Positions 1 through 9,083 are shown, counted from the first letter of the stretch. The stretch: 61,472 bases of DNA from an uncultured delta proteobacterium (GCA_903892415.1 CAITIQ010000455.1:1-61472); one strand, 5' to 3'. Numbers and translations are program-made. Notes: generated from the letters alone by a model not told the origin.

Positions 1-1
1 A

Positions 2-208
2 GCATCAGAGTCAGTTCGCTTTTCGGGTGTTCTGAGCGCGCCGCCAGAGTTCATGCGTCGACTCATGCAAGGACGACGCCGACGACTAGAGGCGTGCTTC
101 TATGCGACCCCTTTGGAAGATTTCACTGTGGCGCGCATTTCAACGCGTTTGAACCCGCAAGCACTTCGAGATCCCCTGGCACGCACCGAACGCTTGGTGG
201 ATCTTTGA
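2..208 (+). CDS. Possible C-terminal end of a gene cut by the left window edge
   Basis: From base 2 this frame is open to a TGA at 206-208 and would encode the last 68 residues of a protein. The stretch is Arg- and Leu-rich, with short segments such as APPEFMRRLMQ and RISTRLNPQALRDP that look like ordinary soluble protein, and I recognise no family. A second plus frame is also open across much of this stretch, so the choice of frame is uncertain. It ends 79 bases before the next gene on the same strand. Confidence 0.35.
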   Translation, partial: ASESVRFSGVLSAPPEFMRRLMQGRRRRLEACFYATPLEDFTVARISTRLNPQALRDPLARTERLVDL

Positions 209-287
209 TCCAGCATGGGTGACCTTAACTCAGCAAGGTCTTGCAAAGCTAGGTTGGGTGGCAGTTGATGCGCGTTCGGAGATATAA

Positions 288-644
288 GTGCCCATCGTGA
301 GGACTTCGTTTGTCTTGGTATTCTCCTTGTTGGCAGGGTGTGCCGGCCGACCCACGCCGGTCGATCAACTTGCCGCCTCGCAGGCGGCTGTACGCGGAGC
401 CGAGGAGGCTGGCGCCGACAAGCTCGACCCGGAAGCACAACTTTATTTGAAGTTGGCACGCGAGGCGCTCGAGAAGGGGAAGTCACAGATGGAGGTGGAC
501 GACAACGAAAGGGCTGATCGCTCGCTTCGAAAGGCCGAGGCAGATGCCGAACTTGCGAGGCAACTCGCCCGTCGGCAGACCAGCCGGACTCAAGCTGAGG
601 AAGCCAAGAAGAACCTGCAGAAGCTGAAGCCGGTGACACCATGA
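288..644 (+). CDS. Small lipoprotein, DUF4398-like helical domain
   Basis: This 118-residue protein has a lipoprotein signal: a hydrophobic stretch ending LLAGC with the lipidated Cys at about residue 18. The mature part is almost wholly charged helix (alternating Ala, Glu, Lys and Arg) and resembles DUF4398 proteins, which occur beside OmpA-like lipoproteins in proteobacteria. The start is a GTG preceded by GGAG. Its stop overlaps the start of the next gene in an ATGA arrangement, so the two are probably co-translated. I infer an envelope-anchored, coiled-coil structural role. No catalytic motif is visible. Confidence 0.7.
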   Translation: MPIVRTSFVLVFSLLAGCAGRPTPVDQLAASQAAVRGAEEAGADKLDPEAQLYLKLAREALEKGKSQMEVDDNERADRSLRKAEADAELARQLARRQTSRTQAEEAKKNLQKLKPVTP

Positions 645-1552
645 AGACTCTTTGGACAGGGACATCAGGCTTTGGGTGGGCGCTCTCCCTTACGCTGCTC
701 GGGGGCTGCGCGACGGTCGCACCGCCCAAGGAGCTGCTCGAGGCGCGCAAGAGTTACGAAAAGGCGCAAGCGGGGCTCGCGGCTAGCTTGGCGCCTGCTG
801 CGCTAGATAGCGCAAAACAAGCCCTTCAGAAGGCCGAACGCTCGTTCAGAGATACCGAGGACTCTGCTGAGACGCGTGCCCTTGGCTACATCGCTGAGCG
901 GCGCGCACGACTAGCAGCAGCGGCGGGAGAAACGGCCGAGGCCGACAACGCGAAGCTCACGGCCGAAAACGAATTCAAGGAGCGCAGCGCGCTCGAACTC
1001 GAGAAAGCGCGTTCGGCAATCCTCACCGAGAAGCAACGCGCCGAGGAAGAACGCTTGCGAGCAGAAGCGGAGAAAAAAGCCCGCGAAGAAGCCGAGCGTG
1101 GCCGAAGTGAAGCGGAGAGAGCTCGCAAAGAAGCCGAGCGCGTCGCCGCGGCGGCGCTCGCAAGCCTCAAAGAAATGGCGCAGGTCAAAGAAGAGCAACG
1201 TGGCGTCGTCATCACACTCGACGGCTCGGTTTTGTTTACTTCAGGAAAGAGTGACCTGCTCTCGATTGCCAAAGAAAAGCTCACGGCCGTCTACCGAGTC
1301 TTAAAGGACCAGAATCATCCGAAGCTTCGAATCGAAGGTCATACAGATTCGGTCGGCTCAGCAGACGAGAACCGCAAGCTGTCCCTAGCGCGCGCTGAAT
1401 CGGTCAAAGCGCACCTGGTTTCACTTGGCTACCCAGGCGATCGGATTCAGTGCGCAGGGCTTGGACCCGACAACCCCGTGGCAGACAACGGCTCAGCTGA
1501 GGGGCGGGCCAACAATCGTCGCGTCGAAATCATCGTGAATCCCGCTCGATGA
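641..1552 (+). CDS. OmpA-family peptidoglycan-binding lipoprotein
   Basis: The protein has 303 residues. A lipoprotein signal ends in LLGGC (Cys about 23). A long helix very rich in Ala, Glu, Arg and Lys follows (roughly 25-180, partly DUF4398-like). The C-terminus is an OmpA/MotB-type domain (about 185-303) with IEGHTDSVG and a closing NNRRVEI motif, which in this family bind peptidoglycan diaminopimelate. The architecture is that of a Pal-like tether joining the outer membrane to the wall. It overlaps the upstream small lipoprotein by 4 bases, so the two form an operon and may assemble together. Family assignment is secure; the precise partner is unknown. Confidence 0.85.
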   Translation: MKTLWTGTSGFGWALSLTLLGGCATVAPPKELLEARKSYEKAQAGLAASLAPAALDSAKQALQKAERSFRDTEDSAETRALGYIAERRARLAAAAGETAEADNAKLTAENEFKERSALELEKARSAILTEKQRAEEERLRAEAEKKAREEAERGRSEAERARKEAERVAAAALASLKEMAQVKEEQRGVVITLDGSVLFTSGKSDLLSIAKEKLTAVYRVLKDQNHPKLRIEGHTDSVGSADENRKLSLARAESVKAHLVSLGYPGDRIQCAGLGPDNPVADNGSAEGRANNRRVEIIVNPAR

Positions 1553-1568
1553 TAGGGCCGGCTAGATC

Positions 1569-2039
1569 GTGAGACGACGGAAGCGAGAGCGGCCCCTCGA
1601 AACGATCGGGTCAGTACTCGTTCGCGACAAGCTTCTCAAGGAGGCGGTCAAAGAGACTCGAAACCCCGTCTCGAATCGCGATTGGGAAACCGCCGTTGGA
1701 ACTAGAATCGCCGCCAAAACACGGCCCATTCGACTGGACCGTGGGTTGCTGATGGTGGTCGCATCATCCGCGGCCTGGTCAAACGAACTATCGCTCCTAT
1801 CCCAACCGATTATCCAGCGGCTGCGCTCGTTGGGACTGCAAGTGAATGAACTTCGGTTTCGAGTCGGCGCAGTCGAACCAGACGTGGGAGCGAACCGAAG
1901 AGCGGCCAAGCTGGTACCCAACCCAACTCCACTTGATGCACCGCTCGTCGACAGCCTCGCACGCGTCGAGGATCCGGAGCTGCGGCAAGCGTTGCAAGCG
2001 GCAGCGGCGCGCATGTTGGGCTTTCGAAATAGTCGCTGA
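1569..2039 (+). CDS. DUF721 / DciA-like protein
   Basis: A 156-residue protein starting with GTG. The central part reads W..AVGTRIA..TRPI, then a Gly-Leu-Leu-Met-Val turn, then ASSAAWSNELSLL and a helix with PIIQRL. This is the DUF721 pattern. DUF721 includes DciA, the ancestral loader or regulator of the DnaB replicative helicase, and the domain resembles the DnaA N-terminus and KH-like folds. The 30-residue basic N-terminus and Pro-containing C-terminal tail are less conserved. It lies 16 bases after the OmpA lipoprotein on the same strand and may be co-transcribed. A DNA-replication or nucleic-acid-binding role is inferred from family only. Confidence 0.65.
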   Translation: MRRRKRERPLETIGSVLVRDKLLKEAVKETRNPVSNRDWETAVGTRIAAKTRPIRLDRGLLMVVASSAAWSNELSLLSQPIIQRLRSLGLQVNELRFRVGAVEPDVGANRRAAKLVPNPTPLDAPLVDSLARVEDPELRQALQAAAARMLGFRNSR

Positions 2040-2042
2040 ACA

Positions 2043-2873
2043 CTAGCGAGACGTTGAGAGCCTCTTCGCGAGTCCTTCGAGGCGGTGCAATCGGAAGCGT
2101 TCATTGGCCGTGAGCGACGCCTGTTCCGACAGGGCAGTCACGTAGTCGAGAATCAGCGTGCGTGAGAGGTGCTTGAGCTTTGGGCCCAGCATCAGGAGTC
2201 CCTCCACCGCAGGCCCAGGGAGCATGAGGCCCGCCACTCGATAGACCTCGAGCATCCATTCGACCCAAGAGGCCTTCGAGAGTTCGGTCGACAATCGCAA
2301 GGCGTAAACGGCGAACGGCTCGAGTTGCTCGGGCGTGCAAGTCGAGCCCTTCCTCACCTCGGCGATCAAGTCGCTAAAGCAAGCGACCAAGAGCCGCTCA
2401 GCCTCTTCAGCTCGACCGAGTGCAAACGCCTTGTCAGCGAGCTTTGAGAGCGTGTTGAAGGACCCGATGATCCTGCCAATTTCTCGCCCGGTGGTTGGTT
2501 CTGGTGGACGGGCCGACTCGAGTTCAAGGTCTCGGATGTCGATCGCCCCTAAGGTCCTCGCCAAGTTGGTGGTGTTTCGCTTGGAGTGCGAATCAACAAC
2601 CGTGAGGGAAAGTTCATGTTTCCCGATCGCGATGCGGTCCCCATGGCTGAGGTCTGCTTCCTGCTTGATCCTAGTTCCGTTTAGATTGACGCCATTGCGA
2701 CTGCCCAAGTCCACCAACGTCACGCTGGTGGGAGTGACGCGCAACAGAGCGTGCCGCCGCGAGACCATCGCGTCGTCGATCGAAAGCTGACACTCCTCAC
2801 TCCTCCCGATGACGAACTCACCTGGGAACAGCTCGACGTCATGTGCGAGGTATCGCAGCCGAAAGTGCTGCAT
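2043..2873 (-). CDS. FHA-domain protein, paralogue of the next gene upstream
   Basis: A 276-residue cytosolic protein. Residues about 5-90 form an FHA domain with the expected phosphothreonine-binding residues: GRS, SRRH and the SRNGVNLNG turn. Residues about 135-276 form an all-helical domain without recognisable catalytic residues. The gene at 2883-3764 has the same layout, and its helical tail aligns with this one (WVEWMLEVY here, WVDFTFELY there), so the pair is a tandem duplication. The start ATG is preceded by a purine-rich AGGGTAGGTGG. FHA modules bind phosphoproteins made by Ser/Thr kinases; two such kinases lie at 52-55 kb, but no specific partner is shown. Confidence 0.85.
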   Translation of the reverse strand: MQHFRLRYLAHDVELFPGEFVIGRSEECQLSIDDAMVSRRHALLRVTPTSVTLVDLGSRNGVNLNGTRIKQEADLSHGDRIAIGKHELSLTVVDSHSKRNTTNLARTLGAIDIRDLELESARPPEPTTGREIGRIIGSFNTLSKLADKAFALGRAEEAERLLVACFSDLIAEVRKGSTCTPEQLEPFAVYALRLSTELSKASWVEWMLEVYRVAGLMLPGPAVEGLLMLGPKLKHLSRTLILDYVTALSEQASLTANERFRLHRLEGLAKRLSTSR

Positions 2874-2882
2874 CCACCTACC

Positions 2883-3764
2883 CTACTTCAGACCAACGAA
2901 CGGTTCGAGCCCTTCGATGCGGGACATGAGGAATCGGTCATTGGGGCCGTATTTCGCAGATTCCTCACGGAGAACCGCAAGATAGTCGCGAAGCGAGGCT
3001 CCACCGCCACGAATACGCCGCAAAACAGTGTACAGCTCGTCGACAACGGCTTGAGGGAGTAGCTCCCGGCGAGCGGTGTAAAGCTCAAAGGTGAAGTCGA
3101 CCCAGTCGGCTCGATTGGTGGTCGAAGCCAGCTTCATGGCGAGTCCGACGGCACGTTGGGCAAGCTGTGCGTCGAGAGAGGGCTCACGCAGGTTGCGGTG
3201 CAGAATGTCTTTAAGGGGACGCTCGAGCAGTCGCAGCGCATCTTCTTGACGACCCATCGCTAGCGCTTTTTCAGCGACGGCGCCCACGAGCGTGAGCTCG
3301 TTTACTCGAGTGTCGGGAGCAACAGCCTTGAAGGGGCTGGGGGAGATACGGGTGTCGTCAGCATTCGTCTCGTCATTGGGCTCGAGCCACGCTGCGGTCT
3401 GCATCGTCTGCAGCTCTGAACGCTTCGGACGCCCAGTATCGGGTGCCGCAACCCCGTGGATGGTCATCAGCTGGGTTCCAACCGTGATCGAATCACCATC
3501 AAGAAGCGCGGTAACGCCGCTTATTCGCTTCCCGTTCACAGTAACGCCGTTGCGGCTGCTCAGATCCTCCACAGCCGCTTGGCCGCCTCGTATGGTGAGC
3601 ACAGCGTGTTGGCGCGAGATCAACGGGTCATCAATGCTGAGTTGACAGCGCGAGCTACGCCCGATGACGAATTCACCCTCGGGAACCTCGAGATTGTGAC
3701 CCAGGTAGCGAAGCCGGACCAAGCGCTCATAATGTAGCCCAAGCGACAACAAGTTACCCGGCAC
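2883..3764 (-). CDS. FHA-domain protein, first of a tandem pair
   Basis: This protein has 293 residues. After a short N-terminal extension, an FHA domain (about 15-100) carries GRSSRCQLSI, SRQH and SRNGVTVNG, the normal phosphothreonine pocket residues. A linker of about 60 residues is followed by a helical domain homologous to that of the downstream neighbour, from which it is separated by 9 bases. The start used is a GTG with no clear ribosome-binding site. A TTG about 14 codons in would align better with the paralogue's N-terminus, so the start is uncertain. I infer a phospho-dependent scaffold duplicated with its neighbour. Confidence 0.83.
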   Translation of the reverse strand: MPGNLLSLGLHYERLVRLRYLGHNLEVPEGEFVIGRSSRCQLSIDDPLISRQHAVLTIRGGQAAVEDLSSRNGVTVNGKRISGVTALLDGDSITVGTQLMTIHGVAAPDTGRPKRSELQTMQTAAWLEPNDETNADDTRISPSPFKAVAPDTRVNELTLVGAVAEKALAMGRQEDALRLLERPLKDILHRNLREPSLDAQLAQRAVGLAMKLASTTNRADWVDFTFELYTARRELLPQAVVDELYTVLRRIRGGGASLRDYLAVLREESAKYGPNDRFLMSRIEGLEPFVGLK

Positions 3765-3794
3765 AAAGTTCGAACAAAAGCTGTCGGAATGACC

Positions 3795-3815
3795 CGCCCG
3801 GGTTAACCGCGGGCG
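3795..3815. repeat. Small GC-rich inverted repeat between genes
   Basis: CGCCCG and CGGGCG form perfect 6-base arms around a 9-base loop containing the palindrome GGTTAACC. It lies after the stop of the gene at 3844-4395 and before the start of the FHA gene ending at 3764 (both minus strand). It could be a weak terminator or an operator, but there is no T run. Confidence 0.3.
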
Positions 3816-3843
3816 GCCACTTTGGAGGCCAACTCAGTTCGCC

Positions 3844-4395
3844 TCATGCGCGAATCAGCCGAAGAAAGCGCGCAACCGTTCGGGGATGGCGCCATAGGCC
3901 GTACACCTTGAGTTCGCCAGCACGGAAGAGGCGAAGGACTTCCCCCATCGACACGCGCTCGCGGGAAGGGGCATTGGGACGGCGGGTGGATGCGGGGGGC
4001 GGAGACGACCTCCGGTCATCGGTGTCCACAAGAGAAGGGTCGGCGTTCTCCCGGCCTAGAGCTACCTGTTTGAGGTTCTCCCAGTTGACACGGTCGAGAC
4101 TCAGGAGCGCGCGCAGCGGGCCACCAAAGGTAACGGAGGGCATCCCGATGGCGCCATCGTGAAGCGTCAGTCGACCGTGATCGAAGCGGAGGGTGATGGC
4201 CTCACCTGAGTCGAAATCAACGAGAAATATGGTCGACTTCAAAGCCTGGAAGCTGCGGCGACTCGAGCGGTCCGCAAGGCTCTTCCGAATTCGATCGGCG
4301 TAATGACGCGCCAACACCGAGCTTTCGGCGAGGGGAACAATGTCTACCAGGGGCTCCAACACGGGCAAGGATAGAGCCAACCACCACTTCGTCAA
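3844..4395 (-). CDS. Hypothetical protein with SCP2-like segment
   Basis: A 183-residue protein starting at TTG (a GTG 12 codons in is an alternative). The middle part runs LRFDHGRLTLHDG, then GMPSVTFGGPLRALL, and the C-terminus has AGELKVYGLWRHP. This spacing recalls the SCP2 lipid-binding fold, in which a strand pair is followed by a G-x-hydrophobic-x-hydrophobic-x-G segment, but I see no decisive motif. A low-complexity linker of about 30 residues (Arg, Ser and Pro rich) interrupts it. It lies 21 bases after the PH-domain membrane protein gene, probably in the same transcript. Function unknown; a lipid-binding role is only a suggestion. Confidence 0.55.
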   Translation of the reverse strand: MTKWWLALSLPVLEPLVDIVPLAESSVLARHYADRIRKSLADRSSRRSFQALKSTIFLVDFDSGEAITLRFDHGRLTLHDGAIGMPSVTFGGPLRALLSLDRVNWENLKQVALGRENADPSLVDTDDRRSSPPPASTRRPNAPSRERVSMGEVLRLFRAGELKVYGLWRHPRTVARFLRLIRA

Positions 4396-4416
4396 GCGAA
4401 CGCGATTGCCACCGGA

Positions 4417-5547
4417 TCATGCGGCCATCGGAATGTGTGGAGCCGACTTGAGCAGCTTCTGGACTGCATCAGAATCCTCTACGAACTTCAGCACGGGCTG
4501 CAGCCCGGCCCCTGCCTCTTCACCGAATCCACCGCTTAGCGCAAGCCCTCGCGCGCGGGGTCCACTCAGCACCAAGAAGAGGTCCTTCTTCCCGCCCAGA
4601 ACCGGCGCATCGATGACGTCAACAATGCGATCACGCTCAAGGTGCAGCTCCTCAGGCCCCCGTTGGATGAGCACGCGTCGGTCGGTAATCAGATAGCGAG
4701 TCGCGCGTTCGAGGCGAGCTGGCCTGACAATGCTTGCGTACATCACGTACACCGCAGACGCGCCAAGCAACGAAACACTGATCGCAACTGCGGTGACGAG
4801 CACAACAAAGGAGAAACTGCCCGGAGACAGCCCGGTGCCCAACACTTTACCAACGCCGTGAAGCGCATCGACCGCTGCCATCACAGCAGCGCAAACCAGG
4901 ACCAGCCCTAAAACGGCTGAGAGGCCACCCCTTACGTTGGTTGGGAGAAGTCGACTCCAGTGCCGAGCCGGATGGGCAGACCACAACACGCGCTCCCCCT
5001 CATCCAAACGCTGCGCCAACAATCGCTGACCGTCTCCGGCGGGAGCCGCCGGAGTTACACCCCGCGCGAAAGCCCACACTCTGTCAGGCCCAACGAGGCC
5101 GTGTAGCTCAATGGTGATTCGACGCATCAGCGCTCCCGCGGGCACAGCTCGTACGAGCTCGAGGTCACCCACGTCTGCCCGATGCGGGTCCCATTGAATT
5201 CTCGCGAAGCTGATCGTTCGTCGGTCGATGAATCGCCTGTAGCGGCCACGTTGAACGATGATGCTGCGGTCGGTGATGAAGTACTCGAGCTCGGCCCGCC
5301 ACCAAAGCGGGACGCGCCACAGCCCTACCGCCATGGCGGCGAACCAGGCGGAAAAGAGCATCATCTCCCCTACGTTCGCGCTCAAGAGCATCGAAACCGC
5401 GACGGCGCCCAACAACGTCGAGACCGAAACAAACGAAAAGACAATCGCTCCCCACTTGCACAAGGGTGGCACCGCAAGGCGCGCAGGCCTGCCTCGCCAA
5501 ATAACGGGGCCGTCAAACAGTGACTCTCGGGAACCGTCAGAAGTCAT
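4417..5547 (-). CDS. Membrane protein with duplicated bacterial PH-like domains
   Basis: About 376 residues. I chose the ATG at 5547 because AAGGA lies six bases before it; an upstream in-frame GTG at 5565 lacks such a site. The protein appears duplicated. Each half has two hydrophobic helices followed by a bacterial PH-type beta domain containing YxITDRxxxxQRG (EYFITDRSIIVQRG, then RYLITDRRVLIQRG) and a following run of basic residues. This pattern is typical of the bPH2 (YdbS/YdbT-like) membrane proteins, whose function is poorly known. It probably sits in the inner membrane with the PH domains in the cytosol, and is followed by the SCP2-like gene. Confidence 0.75.
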   Translation of the reverse strand: MTSDGSRESLFDGPVIWRGRPARLAVPPLCKWGAIVFSFVSVSTLLGAVAVSMLLSANVGEMMLFSAWFAAMAVGLWRVPLWWRAELEYFITDRSIIVQRGRYRRFIDRRTISFARIQWDPHRADVGDLELVRAVPAGALMRRITIELHGLVGPDRVWAFARGVTPAAPAGDGQRLLAQRLDEGERVLWSAHPARHWSRLLPTNVRGGLSAVLGLVLVCAAVMAAVDALHGVGKVLGTGLSPGSFSFVVLVTAVAISVSLLGASAVYVMYASIVRPARLERATRYLITDRRVLIQRGPEELHLERDRIVDVIDAPVLGGKKDLFLVLSGPRARGLALSGGFGEEAGAGLQPVLKFVEDSDAVQKLLKSAPHIPMAA

Positions 5548-5690
5548 CGCGGATCCTTCGACCACTCAGAACGAGAGATCGCTTTTCAGATCGTAGGGCA
5601 ATCCAGACGAATGGTGGCGCTGATTGCGCGAATGGCAACCAAAGCAGAAACAAAAGTGGCGGGCATCTCCCCACACCGAAACGGGAAGCC

Positions 5691-6689
5691 CTAGTCGAGT
5701 GCGTGTGTTGGTGTTGGGGTAGCTGCAACTGTTTGAGCGGCCCCAAACTCTTTCTCCGCAAGGGCCAATCGACGGCGGGCCACTGCCAACCAATGATCCG
5801 TTGGCACCGCTGCCGCGAGATAGCGCTTCCACGCGATTACACAGACTTCAAGTGCAGCAACTTTGGTCTCGATGTCTGAGGCTCGTCGAGCCGTCAACCA
5901 ATGCCCCAGGGCCCGGTAGTAGGCCTCGTCATAAGGTGGCACGAAAAACCAATTCGACCCGGATAACATTTGGTCCTTGGGATCGAAGGCGCGAGCGCGC
6001 TCGATGCTGGCGAGAGCGCCCTCGAGGTCACCAGCGCGGTCCAGCGCAACTCCCAGACTCCAGTAGGTCGTCGGCGATGCGAGGAAAGCCGTGCGTTGAT
6101 CCGCAAAGCTGAGCAGTTCCACTGCGCCCCGATACCCCTCGATGGCGCGCTCTATAAGTCCACTGACCATAAAGGCCTCCGCCTGATTAGCCATCATGGT
6201 CGACCGCGCCGCGGGCATCGGCTCAAGCGCAATCCCGCGCTCGTAGGTCTCAACCTCGTTCTGCTGATTACCCGTTCGAGCCTCGGCAATTGCCAGGTCT
6301 GAATAGACTTCAACCTTGATTGGCTCCGGAACACTTGCGCTGCCAACCACCCAGGAGAACGCCGCCCTCGCGTCCTCCCAGCGCGCAAGCCCGAACATGA
6401 CTTTTCCGTATAAAAGTCGAAGCTTCCAGTTGTTGGTGGAGCCAGCTTGAGCTTGATCGAGTTCAGCGCGCGCTTTGTGTAACTGTGCGTCCTCCGCCAT
6501 AAGCGTCTCGGCAAAGGTGCTCGTTTGATCCTTTTGGTGGTCCAAGAGCCGGTCTTGAATCTGCTCGATCAGACGCTCTTCCTCGCTCGAGGAGGCAACA
6601 CGCATCCGCTGCCAGCGGGTGGGTGCTCCCTCCGCGATCGATGCGGACAGCAACACTCCGACCGTGGCCAACCAAACCACACACCTCAC
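5691..6689 (-). CDS. Periplasmic TPR-repeat protein
   Basis: A 332-residue protein with an N-terminal signal peptide (MRCVVWLATVGVLLSAS, cleavage probably after EGA). The body contains tetratricopeptide-like helical pairs, for example YGKVMFGLARWEDARAAFSW and YWSLGVALDRAGDLEGALAS, about five repeats in all. The C-terminal tail is Ala/Thr/Pro-rich. The GTG start overlaps the stop of the upstream TPR gene by 4 bases (GTGA), so they are translationally coupled. TPR proteins are scaffolds; the pair may form an envelope complex, but the partner is not evident. No enzymatic motif is seen. Confidence 0.72.
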   Translation of the reverse strand: MRCVVWLATVGVLLSASIAEGAPTRWQRMRVASSSEEERLIEQIQDRLLDHQKDQTSTFAETLMAEDAQLHKARAELDQAQAGSTNNWKLRLLYGKVMFGLARWEDARAAFSWVVGSASVPEPIKVEVYSDLAIAEARTGNQQNEVETYERGIALEPMPAARSTMMANQAEAFMVSGLIERAIEGYRGAVELLSFADQRTAFLASPTTYWSLGVALDRAGDLEGALASIERARAFDPKDQMLSGSNWFFVPPYDEAYYRALGHWLTARRASDIETKVAALEVCVIAWKRYLAAAVPTDHWLAVARRRLALAEKEFGAAQTVAATPTPTHALD

Positions 6690-7645
6690 CGTTTTTTTCC
6701 TTTTGGTTGGGAGGTGGGTGCGAGCCGAAGCGATTTTGCTTTCGCGAGGAGCGTCTCGCGAAACGACAGGCGCGAGCTAACCTTGGCCGCCGACTCCAAG
6801 CGAACGGCTGCGCCCGCTTTGTCCTTGGCCGCCAACGTCAGACCCTCGAGGACGAGCCTATCCACCTCCGATACCGCACTAACTGAACTCGATGTGGCTC
6901 CCGTTGCTGCGGCAACAGCCTCGTCCCAGGCACCTTCGGCGGTCGGGCCCTCGCCTGCGCGCAAGCGGAACAACGCGATAGCAAACAGCACCTCCGGCAA
7001 ACCTTCTCGGGCACGCTGAGCTTCCGCGAGAAACGAAAGAGCATCCTGCACGCGGCCCGATTCGTTTGCTTTTTCATCACTAGCCTTCTCTTCGGCAGCG
7101 CTGAGTACGAAGGCAGCTTCCACCAGTACGCGGGCACGCTCCTCCGTGCGCATCAGCGAAATACGCGGAACGAGCTTCCGATAGGCCGGCTCGGCGCGGT
7201 CGAGCTTGCCTTCTAACGCGAGACTTCGCGCGAGCGCCCAAAGTGCGCGCGGTTCATCGAAGGCGCCTGGCGCCCCACGCTCGACCGCTTCCAATCGCTC
7301 GAGTGCCTCGCCGGACTTGCCCAACGACAGAAGTGCTCTTGCTCGCGCCAGGTTTGCGCCCGGCCGACCGGGCCACAAAGCCTCTGCTTCTTCGGCCAAC
7401 GAGAGGGCCCGCCCAGCGTCATCGAGAAGCTCGATGTGAGCCCTCGCTACGAGGTTGCAATATTGTTCCTGCTGCGGGAAACGCACTTTGCGCCAGAAGG
7501 TTGGCTTGCCGGTCCTTGGGCTTACCTGACACTCCTTTGGACGACTGGACGCCGCAGCGACTGCGGCCAAATTGGGATCCGCCGCGACCCCGAGCGGAAC
7601 GCCCGAAAATCCAGCAAGTACCAAATACAAGGCCGCACTCGACAT
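6686..7645 (-). CDS. Secreted TPR-repeat protein
   Basis: A 319-residue protein. The N-terminus has a hydrophobic stretch (ALYLVLAGFSGVPLGVAA) consistent with a Sec signal peptide. The mature part is mostly helical TPR-like repeats such as ARARALLSLGKSGEALERLE and ALARSLALEGKLDRAEPAY. Two Cys (in KECQV and QYCNL) lie near the mature N-terminus and could form a disulfide. The tail is basic (KGKKR). It is the first gene of a two-gene unit with the downstream TPR protein. Function unknown beyond scaffolding. Confidence 0.7.
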   Translation of the reverse strand: MSSAALYLVLAGFSGVPLGVAADPNLAAVAAASSRPKECQVSPRTGKPTFWRKVRFPQQEQYCNLVARAHIELLDDAGRALSLAEEAEALWPGRPGANLARARALLSLGKSGEALERLEAVERGAPGAFDEPRALWALARSLALEGKLDRAEPAYRKLVPRISLMRTEERARVLVEAAFVLSAAEEKASDEKANESGRVQDALSFLAEAQRAREGLPEVLFAIALFRLRAGEGPTAEGAWDEAVAAATGATSSSVSAVSEVDRLVLEGLTLAAKDKAGAAVRLESAAKVSSRLSFRETLLAKAKSLRLAPTSQPKGKKR

Positions 7646-7693
7646 GGTTGCGCAGTCTATCAGGCACCAGCTTCTCGGCTAGTGTGCGCGCCG

Positions 7694-8977
7694 CTAGGCG
7701 AAGGCAGGCCGCACGATGATCGTCTCGTCGCGCTTCGGACCAACACTCACGAGGTCGATCGGAACCTCCGTCTCTGCCTCGATCAAGGCCAAAAGCGCGC
7801 GCGCGTTGGCTGGGAGTTCGGCCAGCGAACGCGCGCCGCCCAGCGACTCTTGCCAGCCCTCGAGGTCACGAAAAACCGGCTTCACGGAAGCCAGGTCGTC
7901 GGCGGGTAGATTCCGCGTCAGGCCCGACGCCGTTTCGTATTCGGTGCACACGCGAACGACTGGTAGCCCGGTGAGTACGTCGAGCTTCGTGACAGCCCAG
8001 CCGTCCACGCCGTTGACTCGGGCCGCGAAGCGGAGCGCGGGCAAATCGATCCAACCGGTGCGTCGCGGTCTACCGGTCACGCTACCGAACTCACCGCCGT
8101 TGGTTCGTATCGTCTCACCGGTTGCGTCGTGCAGTTCGGTTGGGAAGGGGCCAGCGCCAACTCGAGTTGCATACGCTTTGGTGATGCCGAGCACGCGACC
8201 GATCCGACTCGGACCAATACCAGCCCCGGTGCAGGCTCCACCCGCAACGGCCGACGACGACGTCACGTACGGGTAGGTCCCGTGATCGAGATCGAGAAGA
8301 GTACCTTGGGCGCCCTCCAACAGAGCGCGCTTTCCTCGACGAAGCTCGCTATCGAGACGCTCGCTGGTATCGCCAACCAAACCCGCCAGTACTTCCGCTG
8401 CGGCCCGCACCGACTCAAGCACAACGATAAGCGACGGGAGCTCCCCACCGAGGGCCTTTGCCGTTGGCTCCCAGGCAGCAAGCTGCGCTTCAACACGCGG
8501 ACGCAGTAAAGCTGGGTCCACGAGATCGAGAACTCGCACGCCACGACGGCCCGCCTTGTCCTCATAGGCCGGGCCAATACCACGTTTGGTCGTGCCAATG
8601 GCTTTGGCGCCCGCTCCGCTCTCACGCAATCCGTCGATCACCACGTGGTGCGGCAAGATCACGTGCGCTCGCGGGCTCAAGAGCAATCGCCCCCGCGCCG
8701 AAATGCCTTTGGCCTCGAGCGCGGCGATCTCTGCCACCAAGACCAATGGGTCGATCACCATCCCCTCGCCCATCAAACACAAGGTGTGGGGTTGAAGAAT
8801 GCCGCTCGGAACGAGCCGCAGAATCACCTTCTGGTCTCCAACGACCAGCGTGTGCCCCGCATTGGGGCCGCCGGCATAGCGAACAACGACGTCTGCGTGC
8901 TCCGCCACGAGGTCGACGACCTTGCCTTTGCCCTCGTCCCCCCACTGTGCGCCTACCACAACAACCGAACTCGCCAT
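7694..8977 (-). CDS. purA: Adenylosuccinate synthetase
   Basis: PurA joins IMP and aspartate using GTP, the first committed step from IMP to AMP, in the cytosol. The 427-residue length is normal. Near the N-terminus it has WGDEGKGK, the glycine-rich GTP loop with the catalytic Asp, then GGPNAGHT with the catalytic His, and later GTTKRGIGPAYEDK. I chose the ATG at 8977 over the adjacent upstream TTG. The gene is divergent from the chlorite-dismutase-family gene and separated from the TPR pair downstream by 48 bases. Nothing unusual is seen in the enzyme itself. Confidence 0.96.
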   Translation of the reverse strand: MASSVVVVGAQWGDEGKGKVVDLVAEHADVVVRYAGGPNAGHTLVVGDQKVILRLVPSGILQPHTLCLMGEGMVIDPLVLVAEIAALEAKGISARGRLLLSPRAHVILPHHVVIDGLRESGAGAKAIGTTKRGIGPAYEDKAGRRGVRVLDLVDPALLRPRVEAQLAAWEPTAKALGGELPSLIVVLESVRAAAEVLAGLVGDTSERLDSELRRGKRALLEGAQGTLLDLDHGTYPYVTSSSAVAGGACTGAGIGPSRIGRVLGITKAYATRVGAGPFPTELHDATGETIRTNGGEFGSVTGRPRRTGWIDLPALRFAARVNGVDGWAVTKLDVLTGLPVVRVCTEYETASGLTRNLPADDLASVKPVFRDLEGWQESLGGARSLAELPANARALLALIEAETEVPIDLVSVGPKRDETIIVRPAFA

Positions 8978-9083
8978 CAAGCGGGCTTATCGTGTGTCCC
9001 GCGCCGAGAAGCAAGGCAGCCGAGTGTCGATAAGAGCCTTGCCTTCATCGACGCGCGCGGCGATGTTCGCGCCAGAGGACCTC

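Noticed and set aside
100..750. A 216-residue minus-strand open frame
   Set aside because: It lies opposite two well-supported lipoprotein genes, is Arg/Pro/Ser-rich, and shows no family features: a shadow frame in GC-rich DNA.
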